Shown one piece after another: positions 1 through 10,563 of a stretch of DNA of 64,000 bases. The DNA is from Rhea pennata. Taxonomy: Eukaryota > Chordata > Aves > Rheiformes > Rheidae. The position numbers were made by a program, and so were the translations under genes. The stretch spans positions 4,908,001 through 4,972,000 of the forward strand of contig NC_084682.1 in NCBI RefSeq assembly GCF_028389875.1, written 5' to 3'. The notes below the pieces were generated by a model, which searched no databases, was not told where the DNA came from, and saw only the letters and a list, made by a program, of their open reading frames with translations. Every line of letters starts with the position of its first letter. Position 1 is the stretch's first letter.

Positions 1-1364
1 AGAGAATTTAATCTATGAAAAGGGAAGCAAAGGGTCAGAGGTTCTAATGAGATAAATCAGACACAGATAGGATAAAGTTGGAGGAAACAGAGGAGATGCA
101 AATAGAAATCAAATTCAAATCTAATTTTCAAACACTGAAACCTAAAGGGTTCAGAGTTGGGATTGTTGTTTGACTCTAAATGTACAGGGTACTGTTCACT
201 CTCTGATGTAAACCTCTAACCTAGAACACTCAGACTGAAACTATAGATCAGGAAGTGTCTTCTGAACTGCACAGAGGGATCCTCTTCCAGCAGTGTGAAT
301 ACAGATAAAAGCAATGTTGATGCTATAGTGGCAGTCTCATAATAATAGAAATAGGGAATATTTAGAATATGACCCTAAAAAAAATTGCATTATTTGAATA
401 ATACAATCTTACTGGACCCTTTAGCAACCCTTCATTCTAGGTGCCATTTTTTTTATCCAGGCTACTTTGACAGTTACTTAAGTACCCAAGGATTGACTGT
501 GTGGTCACAGGTAGTAGAATTCATCCATTCCTATCTTTTTTTTATGTCTAATATTAAGAGTTTTTGAGACTGTTCACAATCTAAGATCAGATTAAAAGAC
601 AGTATATTCTGTCATTCATATTAACAAAATACATGCAGATATTACAATCTAAAGAGACTATGTTTCTCCTTCCCAAGGAAGGGACACTGCATTCAGTGAT
701 ACATGCATAGACAACGAAGTCCCTCAGATATGCAGTGTAGGTACTGCAAGTCAGTCTCCGCTTTGATAATGGACCATCTTCAAAACTGAAAATATACAGC
801 TGAAAAATATTGACACAGAAATAAAAATTGCAAGCCCCTAGACCCTGAACTCATAAATGAGAGTAACATCACTTGCATTCATCCTGCTGAAAAAGTTTCT
901 TGTTCGAAAAAACACATACTTTTTGGACTGCAGCATATGTTTGTCTGCCATTTCTGGTGAGTTCATATAGGCTCAGTGGGAGAGTAGCCTTGTCAGCTCA
1001 ATAGGTTTTCCCATCCTTCAGCTAAGAGGAATAAAAACTTGAAGTGAAGGGAGTAGGGAAGGAAGAACTACTATATTTCACTCTCAAAGACATTTTTAGC
1101 TTTGATAAATATAATTTAACCAAAATCTAAGAATAAAAATGTTTGGGCATGAGGAGACAGTCATAACATGCTTCAGCTTTGGTAGATGGGCTACACAATT
1201 TTCCTAAACCCAACAGATCAGAGAGTACATTGGTTTATTTAGAGGCTTTTTGGTAGCACTTATTGCTGTAATTATCTGATTTCTTCACTTAAACCAAAGA
1301 ATTAATCAGCACATAAACTTCTCAGTTGAAAAATTCCCTCTATTATTTAATGAACAAAGAGCCC

Positions 1365-1440
1365 AGAGGCAGCTAAAATAACTTGGCCAAGGTCACAAAG
1401 AAAGTCTGTGGCCTATCCAGGGCCTTAACCATAATTACTT
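1365..1440 (+). repeat. Possible MIR-like SINE remnant
   Basis: The run 'cagaggcagctaaaataa' followed by 'cttggccaaggtcacaaag' resembles the tail of mammalian/amniote MIR elements, where a 'gaggcacagagag..taacttgcccaaggtcacacag' pattern is typical. It is short and diverged. A second weaker resemblance lies near 6960-7035. A repeat-masking run would decide. Confidence 0.3.
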
Positions 1441-2030
1441 TCACATATCCAGGATCAGGGGAAAAAAATCAAATAAGGATATAAAATTTTGTTTAAGAGT
1501 CTGCCAGACTCACACTCAACTTGTATATTTGGTTGACAGACAAATGAACAGTTAGCAAATTGGTTACATGATGGCCCATCCACTAGCACATCCATGTCCC
1601 ATGACGCTGCAACAAGGGAGGAGCCTTAGACCAAACCCCATTAATCAATACACCTGCACCTCAAATACTGCATTGAACTTAAATTTTTTTATATTGCAAC
1701 CTGCATTGCCTACACACTTTTATAACAACAAATGTGGATGAGACAACATTATGGAATCAGTGAAAGGCAGAGTTTGTAGTGGCATAGCTCATCTGAAAAG
1801 CAAACGCACTGAAAAAGAGTGGGAGAAAAAAGGTTCATAGAAGGAACATATAAGATTAAAAATATCTTTGTAGTTACAGGTATTTATGCTATATTTAACT
1901 GTTTTTGTGCATGCAACAACCTCAATTACAAAGACAGAGATTCCATAATCAAGGCTATTATGTCAATAACAATGTCTTTTTAAAGCAAGTCTTTAATTCA
2001 GATATAAGACTTGGAGCAATACTGTCTGGA

Positions 2031-2033
<3 letters not shown>

Positions 2034-2069
<36 letters not shown>
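2034..2069 (+). repeat. (A)36 homopolymer tract
   Basis: Thirty-six consecutive A. It could be a retroposon tail or a mononucleotide microsatellite. No clear retroposed gene precedes it. It pairs with the T tract at 2527-2557, which is in the opposite sense. Confidence 0.95.
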
Positions 2070-2070
<1 letters not shown>

Positions 2071-2524
2071 GAAAGTAATTACAAAGGAAAGTCTTCAACA
2101 GACAGTGGGTATTGCTGGAGACAGACCATGGCTTTGGGACAGTATTTACTCCCTCTCTTTCCTCCTCTTTGTACATAACTGATATAAACTTCTTTTTATT
2201 TTCTCAGTTCCACTACAGATGTCAGGAAGTTCAAGGAGCTAGTAGACATTTGCAGAATGAATCACGGGGCACCAGTTTCCATTTTGACAAAAACAACTGC
2301 TGTTCAGTCAACAAGATGATGCTGATCAAATGGGTGGGTATAAAAAGTGAACTTCTGGAATTGTTGCCAGAAAGGCTCCACCAGCGTGAGAAAGCTATGT
2401 GTGCAGGCTTTGAGAACAGTTCTTTCCTGCATTTAGGAGAATATTACGTGGCTTCATGTTTCCATCCATGTACCTGAGAAGCTCAGCCTGTGTCATGGCT
2501 ACCAGCTTTGACTTACAACTAGAG

Positions 2525-2526
<2 letters not shown>

Positions 2527-2557
<31 letters not shown>
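2527..2557 (+). repeat. (T)31 homopolymer tract
   Basis: Thirty-one consecutive T, ending directly in GTAG. On the + strand this would act as a very strong polypyrimidine tract for an acceptor at 2561/2562. On the - strand it looks like a poly(A) tail. Confidence 0.95.
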
Positions 2558-2558
<1 letters not shown>

Positions 2559-2561
2559 TAG

Positions 2562-2759
2562 GAAGAAACTGGAATCATTAAAGTTGGAAAAAAGCAGCTA
2601 TATTTTATGGAACAGGGAGTGCTATATGAGATGAAAAAACAACTTCCTTTGTTGCCTGTTGCCAAAATTTCTGAAGACCAGACAACAACTTTAAAATTTC
2701 CAAGGGAACAGCCACTAAGTATGTCAAAAATTAGAATTAGAAAACAGACTGTTTCAACA
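2562..2759 (+). other. Exon-like open stretch, unidentified
   Basis: A 66-codon open frame in phase 0 at both ends, preceded by a (T)31-GTAG acceptor and followed by a good donor (ACA|GTAAGC). It begins EETGIIKVGKKQ and includes LYFMEQGVLYEMKKQ. I recognise no family. A second exon-like piece upstream (2208-2316, frame reading STTDVRKFKELVDIC) runs into a TGA at 2317, so the two cannot simply be joined. A 42-nt phase-0 candidate with an ACTCAG acceptor and GTAAGA donor lies at 4288-4329. These may be chance, a decayed gene or an unknown gene. Confidence 0.2.
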
Positions 2760-5700
2760 GTAAGCATCTGTAAGAGGCTGCAGCATTTTTTAATACTTCT
2801 CTCATTTCCAAATAGAACAGAGAATAGTTAATAAACTGCTATTTACCACATGCTTCCCCCCAACCAAACCCGCAGAATGGTGCAAAATGAGGAAAGAAAT
2901 CTATGCGGTGATGGAAGACTCACATAAACTATGTAATTCATTTATTTAAAATAAAAGTCTCTGATTACTTCTGCACACATTTAACCAAGCAAGGTTATTT
3001 TTCTCTGCATTTTTCAAATGTCTCTGTACTTTATTAGGTATCATGGCACAGCAACAAATCAAGGATAGCTTTACTGGAATCATCGTTATTCAGAATGAGG
3101 ATAAAACTAAATATGTGGGGGGAAAAAAGGCAATTCTCTGTGCTTCTGCCTAAAGGGTGGAGATATACCTACTTTCAGTGGTCTTTTTGACTTCTTATAA
3201 ATAACAGAAACTTTGTACTTCAATGACTAAGTCAAAGATTTAATGTGGGGGGGAGGGTCTCCAATCTTTAATTCCTCACTGCTCTTTTTCTGCTGTATAG
3301 GTTATAATGCAGCACTCATTAACAATTCGTAGAGAATTCAAGCAGCACAGCAAGTTCCCACTACCTACACAGGCAAAATACTGCACAATGCTGCTTGCTC
3401 AACCCTGCTTGCTCCTTTCCCTTATTGTTCCAGATGGATCATATCCCTAAAAAGCTAGCATTTTATCACCTAACAGAAAAGAATTAGAACAGGTGTCTAT
3501 TAAAAACAGTAAGAAACTTTCAATATAAATAATTTCATTAGATTTTTGCTGTTCACTTGACACTGCAGAACTGTGCAGGAAAATTAGGAACTGGGAGAAT
3601 GTTTGTGAAACTGCCATAGAATTAAAAAAAAAACAGTAAGATGGTGTAAGAATGTCCCACTGCTTTAAACTTTTCAGTGCATTTCAGGTTGATGCAAATA
3701 ATACAACCAAGTTTTCAGCTTTGTTTTAGAGGGACTGATACTTGAATTGCTGACTTAAGTGGAAGCAGAACTGCAGGATATGCCTCTTACAGAGTGTTTA
3801 CTGCAAGAAGCCCAGCAGCAACAAGAACTAGGACAAGTTAACAGAGAAAAATGATAAAGTACAGCGAGTTCAAATCCCTGGAGATGAACAAACTCTCTAA
3901 CATAGATTAGGATTTCAGAGAAAAGTTGTGAGGTTTGATTCTCTATACTGTAATATCTCTGAGTTTGTCTTGTTCTTACTCTCTACATCTACTTCACAGG
4001 TTACTTAAACGGAATCAACTAATCATTGCTATAGATTATTTAAGATCCTCCCAGTATTAACTATAATGTTACATAATAAATAACAAGAAATATTCAATGA
4101 CATAATGCAAGGAAATTCCATTCTAAGATCCTGGTTCTGCTTTCAAGATTTCTTACAAAAATTACTTGCTTAGATTTTTTGGTTACTAACCGTTACTTCA
4201 AATTTGGAGCCCTCAGTCCAAAAGTATTTGGTATACAATAAAAATCTCATGATATCTAAAATCAGTTATGAGCACTTTTTAACTCAGCAGGAAGATCTTA
4301 ATATGCAGATCATACTGCCTACAAGGCAAGTAAGAAGAAATACCTGTACTTCATCAGCATGAACTCTTTGTGTCATATAGGTACATAGTAACACTTGCCC
4401 CAGCTCTGTCATGTCTGTTGTCCCTACACACAAATTCAGAAAGTGAATGCAATTTGCTTCTGTCCTTAAGGTACATAAATCAGCCTCTCATTTTCTTATA
4501 AAGACTAGCTAAAGAATTGGCCTGTTGTACAAATGGAAGCCTCACTTACTTTTAACGGCCAAAATCAGCAGGCCATATAAACAGACGAATAAGGTGCAGA
4601 AATAGTTATGTATATTTATTGGAAAAATTTACCATTTCCAACAAAGGAGGAAACATTTGATTTGTAAATTAAACACAAAATTTCTAGCTGTTAATGGCAT
4701 AGAGAAGCCTAGGTCTGGGTCCAAAGAATAATGAATGCAATGGAGTTACTTGCATTAGATACACTGGATTACGTCTAAAGATAATCAAGCCATTACTAAG
4801 TATTTGGTTCAGATCTCTCTCACACACAAAGTTACCAATAATCCTTACTTTCTGGTGATTATCCTGCATTGCATGAATTAGAACACCTTGGATTTGTTCA
4901 TGCAGTTCCCTTCACAGCTACTAACACTAATTAGTTCACTTCTTGACAGTATCAGTAGAAAGGCCATCAATAGAAAGTGTTGGATCAGCCAATGAATGTG
5001 ACTTCTTCCTACTCCTAAAAGAGCTCAATGGTGAAGACATGTTCTTCAGGGAAAGCTTGGTCCATCACTGTCCATGTCACTGTCCTCTATTCTTTGATTT
5101 GAGGACTTCATACTCTAGAATCACCGCTCTTACTCCTTTAGTACCATTAACATTCACTGTTATTAAAAATTAGAAATACATAATTTTCCTCCTTGATAAC
5201 GAGTGTGATCTCATTCAAAGTGTGAATACAACAGCCTAAGCATTATCCCTATAGTAACTCATGGAGCTGGAAACCTTCTACCAAGAAGAAGCTCACTTAC
5301 AGCAGTTACCATGGTGACACTCAGTAATAGATATTTAAAGGCAGCTCAATCATAATCACATAAATTAGATATCAAGAGGCTTTAGTAAGAAGGACACAAA
5401 AAGCTTGAAACAAGACTGCCAGGTCTAGTGGTGGTTTAAGTGGACAAGGAATCTACAGAGTGAGATCTGCTTATACCACCACTCAGTTGGACACAAAACA
5501 TCCATTCTGTTCAAATCTGCACTGAAGTTTGTAAAATAAACTGTTTCAAATTAGTCATTAAAAAAATTGTTCTGAAAACCTTATTTCAATAGCTGTGGCT
5601 CTATCAATCCTTTCAAAGTTGTCACTGCCAGAAATATAATAAAAAGGTGTGCTTCTGTTCACCCCACATTAGAATCAGGCTGCTAGAAACTGCCCTATCT

Positions 5701-8700
5701 ACCAACATCACCTCAAGAGGGCTGCTTCAAACAGAGAAACGCTGGCAGCAGCAAATACTGCCCTTCCCCTTCACCCTGACAGTGCAATGCCCCCAAACAG
5801 ATAAGCCCCATTCCTGCAGCGCAGCCACAGATTCAACTAGAAAGGGACCTTGCCTCTACATCTGGAGGGCTGAGCTACCCTAAAGAAAAGTGCCATGCTG
5901 CTTTTTGGGGGATTACAGTGCAGTGAGTAATCATGAATCTGTATAAACCTGAAGCTGTCTGAATTGAAGAGGAATCTTTGGTGAACTAGAGATACGAATG
6001 TTTCTTTAGGCTCTGATATGTAGGGCTGCAGTCCACTGGAATATAATATAGAGACTCTTCAGGATCAGATCGCTAGATATGAAGACACTTCACTAAACTG
6101 GCAAAGTCTATGTAACGTTTATCTAATTGAGATTTCCTTTCTCTTTTTGCTGCATATTTCCATGACAACTTTCCCTCAGTATCAACTTCTTTATATTGGA
6201 AAGATCTCTCAAAAGAAAATGTAGGCTTCTATAGCAACAGCTAAAATCCCTGGGAGATGATGATGTCTAAACTTTATACAGATCTTTTTTTAGTCCATGA
6301 GTTACAACATAAGCACATTTCAAGTTTAATAGGTGAAAACAATAGTATGGCTGATATTAGGTAAATGATGAAGAAGGAAATGAAAAGCTTGCTGAAGCAG
6401 CACAAACACAGAGAAACTACCTTACTTTCAAAAGAAGTAGGAGAAAAGATGTGTGCTCTAAGATTATAAAATGTTAAAGAGGGAGATGATAGGATCAAAG
6501 CTTTTAAAAACCCACATCCTACTCCTTCCTCCCCACTGAGCTACAAAACAGTCACATGAAACAAGTCTGTTGATCCTAAAAGATTTTATTTTAAAACATA
6601 TATACATATATCTACAGTCTGACCTGAAAAAAAAAAATCAGGGAGTCAGGGTACCTTTTTGGTTTTAACTTCCCTGTATCTGCCATTTCTAGCTACAAAG
6701 ATTTTGTCAGTATTTTAGCTGTTTGCCATCATAGTGGCAGTGCTTTTCATCATGAAAAGCCTTGTTACCTTAGAAGATTCATGTAGGCCAAGGGAAGTAC
6801 AGAAGTTAAACCAAATTTCATTAGCTGACTTTAGGCATAGCTCACAAAGCAATTTACTTCTCCAGTGCCCTTTCAGACATAAAATCTAAAAATCTTCTAA
6901 CCAAAATACTATTACATTCACAATCTGAATGAGAGGTAGGAAAGCACTAGCATTAATTTGCAGATGGGTAGACTATAGAATGGAAATGTAAAGTAGTGCT
7001 GCCAGAACCAGAAACAGAACCCAGCAAGCCCCAACTCACTTCCTTTTATAGCCAATGGAAACTCTTTGCTATACATAGGAGGCAAGGTGACCTATTAATG
7101 CAACTAGAAAACAGCCATACCTTCTTCACCTCTTGTGTGCCTGAAAGGTTTTCATTTTTTTCCATAAAAATATCTATTGATCCATTATCTCTTCCTCTCG
7201 TATCCCTGGATGATCACTGTTCCAGTAAGGGAAAAGGGAGCAGGTGGACAGGCATAAGAGTGAAAAAAATACATTAAACAAATTAGTTTGACTTCCATCT
7301 TCAGCCACTTTGTGTCCAGTTAGATAATTACAGAAAAGGCTCTGGAACTGGAGTGATTTATAAAACAAAGTTGAGAGCAATGAAAACACCTTTTTTATAG
7401 CAATACCAAAAATGACAGCCTAAGTCTATTGAAAAGCTAGGAGTTCTACAACCAAGACAGGGACACAAAAACAGCATTTCAGGCAGAAGTGCTTTTTTCA
7501 TGGTTTAAATTCTTTAGAACTTTTTGGAGAATATTGAAATGTTGGAGAAAGGCTGAGTGACACTGCTGCACATACTGGTCAAGCAAAACTGAAATATTTA
7601 ATAATATTTATTTTTTTAGGCGCTGCCCTTCGCTGAAACAGACACAACACATCAGCACACTGGCATTGTAGTCTCATGTAACACTATCATCACATAGGAA
7701 CTTTCTCTCTCCTCCCCCCCCGCCCCGACTCCCCCCAAACACACACCTGAAATGTTAAAAATAGCCTAATGTCTTACACTGGACTTCAAGCTCCAAGACT
7801 CTAGTCCAATCCAAGTGTGATTTTAGGCACACCATTCAGATGAGAGCCTTGTGAAGGAAGATCAAATGCACTGGCTACACATCTGCAATAGTGAAGGTCC
7901 ACAGGATTATGAAAGAAAATAAACAGCTTGAAGTTTCATATAAAGAGCTCATTAACCAAAGATGTGTTGAATTGGCCTGGATTGCCCAGACCTCAACCCT
8001 CCATCTAATTTCACTCGCATGAAAAGCCCATTCAAGCTGATGAGGTTATTCAAATAATCAAGTGCATTTATTTGTTTATATGTGAAACACAGATCTGCAT
8101 GTATGGAAAAATGAGAAAAACATTTAAATACCTAGAGAGAGAAAAAAAATAGAACAAATAAATATACAAATATTTGTTTCTAAATATAAATATTTATGCA
8201 AATATGTTCATAAACATTTTATTGTATTTGTAAACAAATATAAATGCCACATTTTCTCCAAAACCCAGGAATAAAGAAAGTCAAAACAACATTCCAGCTA
8301 TACATGTAAGCTCTCAGTGCTCAAATTCCAGATCCAAGATATCCTTTTTTCTTTGTGCCTTTGGAAAATAGGCTTTGCAGTGTGACTTCAAAATCAGTCA
8401 AGCTAGGCTATTTTGGATCAAGGAGACGATTGAAATCGAAAGTTCAGGATTCCTTAGGGAGATGATCCTGCCAGCAACCTTCTCTTCCACATAAAGATAC
8501 TGTTTTACTAGATTGCAACAGAATGCTTTTCTACTGTTTCTGATCTTAAAAAAGAAAAGAAGCCCCCCTCTACTCTCAAAACAAGAGTGAAGAGGAACAG
8601 CACTGAGCAGGTCTGATGATTCAACCAGTAGAGGGCAGTGGAATTTTAGAGGAAAGTTGTCGACAATTAATGTCATATAAGGAAACACTTGAAGTGGTAA

Positions 8701-9968
8701 AATCATCAATTTATATTGTTATTTGAACTTATTTATCCAGTTCAGAAGATATAAACACGATACAACGCAAAGGATAAATGAAGAAAAAAGAACAGATTAC
8801 TTCAGAATTTCTAAAATCTGAGTTTCATGGTGTGCTGTCAGGACAAAATAATAATTATTTTAAAGTAATTAAAATAACTAACAAAAATTTTAAAATTATT
8901 GCAAAATTTTATATCATTTTAAATTATTGAAATACGCTGCTTTGAAGTATCCTATTGAAACCATCACAACTATTTCTCAGGAGTAAAAGGACTATAGATA
9001 ACTTTTTAATTTAAAAAGAGAGAAAACATTTTAAAAAAAGAAGTCAACAAAGCTGATTTTTATAGACATATCCATCTTCACTTGTGCTAAGTTGAGCAGC
9101 AAACTGTTTCTAGCCCACAAGAACAAGAAGGTTAAACAGGCTATGCAAATGAAACACAAGCAAACCACATACAGAAGACTTTTAATCTTGACAGCTCCCT
9201 GGTTACCAAAGTAGTATGAATGAAACAACTCTCACCTCATTACCAAGCAGAAAAAGCATAAAAGAGCTATACTTTTATGTGATTCAACACTAGTTAAGTT
9301 TGTCATTTGTGACCAAAAGTCTAGAGGAAATGCTCTGACCTTCTCACCTTTTCACTTAGCATATGGAAAAGGTGGAAGACAGGAGGTTCCTGTCCAAGCT
9401 CAGGCTAGGACCTCATAGCCTGAAATTGCCCTATGGCGTGAAGCTTTTTTGGGTCTCACCTCAGAAGACACAGGGCGTCCACTGGGGCACACCACAATTT
9501 CCCACACATCTGTGTGGGACACTTTAGGCAACGAACCGTTGCTCTCCAGAAGGACTTGGGCAGGACTTTGTCCCTGTGGGGGGATGGCGGTGACACCGAA
9601 CGAACGGTGGCAGGACATTACCTGCTGGGTTGCGTCGCCCTCACTGGAGCACGCTCCGGACTTGCCCTGACAGCTCGAAAGATCGTACCGGGGCAGGCTG
9701 CCCCGTTCCCGGACGGGCTGCGGCAACCGCCCGACCGGCGCAGGGGCCTGGGACTTGTTGCCCCCACAGACACCGGCGCGGTCAGTCAGGTGGGAAGCCG
9801 GAGGGGGGGGGGGGAAGAGGCGCACACTGCAGTGCCTCCCACCCCCTCCCCGCATCTCAGCCGGAGCAGAGGGACTCAGACCCGCACCACACCGCCTCAG
9901 CCCTTCCGCAGCCCCGGCCCCACCCCGGGCGAAGCTCCCCGGCCTGCCCCGGCCCCGGCGCCGCTCAC

Positions 9969-10150
9969 CTGCCGCCGCCTCCGCCGCCTCCTCTCGAGGA
10001 TGCTCTGGCAGCTGGTGCTCTCGCCTCACCTGTAACGGTCCTAACGGCCGCCAGGGGGCTGCCGCAGAGCACGCCGGGTAGCGTAGTTCTCCCCTCAGCC
10101 CCGAGGGACTGCCAATCCCGTGAGCCTCCGCGCGGCCCACACCGCCCTCC
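9969..10150 (-). other. Putative first exon of a divergent transcript
   Basis: On the - strand the CpG island contains a strong donor, CAG|GTGAGC, with the last exonic base at 9969. Upstream of it is GC-rich sequence with no convincing coding start. This looks like a non-coding first exon transcribed away from TIMM22. I cannot identify a downstream exon in the AT-rich segment, and the 5' limit is a guess. Confidence 0.3.
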
Positions 10151-10168
10151 GGCGGCGCGGAGCCTGTC

Positions 10169-10181
10169 GGGAGCTGTAGTT
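10169..10181 (-). promoter_or_regulatory. ZNF143-type (SBS) motif
   Basis: The - strand reads AACTACAGCTCCC, which fits the ACTACAnnTCCC core bound by ZNF143. This motif is typical of bidirectional CpG-island promoters of housekeeping and mitochondrial genes. It lies about 170 bp upstream of the TIMM22 start codon. Confidence 0.5.
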
Positions 10182-10349
10182 CCTGCGGGGCAAAGAGCGC
10201 GAGGGAGCGCTGGCGGCGGCGGCCCTTAGCGAAACTACAACGACCGTGGGGCGCTTCGCGGGGGGGAGGAGGGGGGGCGCGAAGGTTGGGGCGCGTTAGC
10301 GGCGGGTCCCCCGCTGCCGCGCTGAATCCACAGGCGGGCGAAGCCGGTC

Positions 10350-10563
10350 ATGGCGCCGCCGCCGGCCTCGGAGGGCCCCGAGGCGCCGCCACTGCAGTAC
10401 AGCCTGCTGCTGGAGCACCTGGTGGGCGAGCGGCGGCGGCCCCGCGCCTGGGACCCCGCCGCCCTGGGCGGCATCCCCAGCCCGCCCAAGAGCGAGGAGC
10501 AGAAGATGGTGGAGCGGGCCATGGAGAGCTGCGCCTTCAAGGCGGCGCTGGCCTGCGTGGGAG
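10350..10563 (+). CDS. TIMM22: TIMM22 coding exon 1
   Basis: Starts MAPPPASEGPEAPP and ends ..ALACVG plus one base. Donor GGAG|GTGCGG. It holds the hydrophilic N-terminus and the beginning of the first membrane helix. Confidence 0.95.

Larger units (their letters stand above)
1..9350. other. AT-rich intergenic segment without a recognised gene
   Basis: This stretch is clearly AT-rich, in contrast to everything to its right. I find no open frame with a recognisable domain on either strand. It holds two long homopolymer tracts, one possible MIR-like remnant and a few short splice-flanked open stretches listed separately. In human, NXN lies on this side of TIMM22 on the opposite strand, but I see none of the NXN sequence I remember. 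I therefore read the segment as intergenic DNA or an intron of an unrecognised transcript. Confidence 0.6.

Noticed and set aside
4943-5173. Open frames on both strands near 5 kb
   Set aside because: The + frame and two short serine-rich - frames (one ending TDTVKK) look protein-like, but they overlap each other, need a frameshift to join and lack clear splice sites.
8398-8709. 103-codon - strand frame
   Set aside because: No domain, no splice partners, and a competing short + strand frame. Probably chance.
1-9350. NXN coding exons
   Set aside because: Expected from human synteny, but I could not find the thioredoxin-like sequence on either strand.
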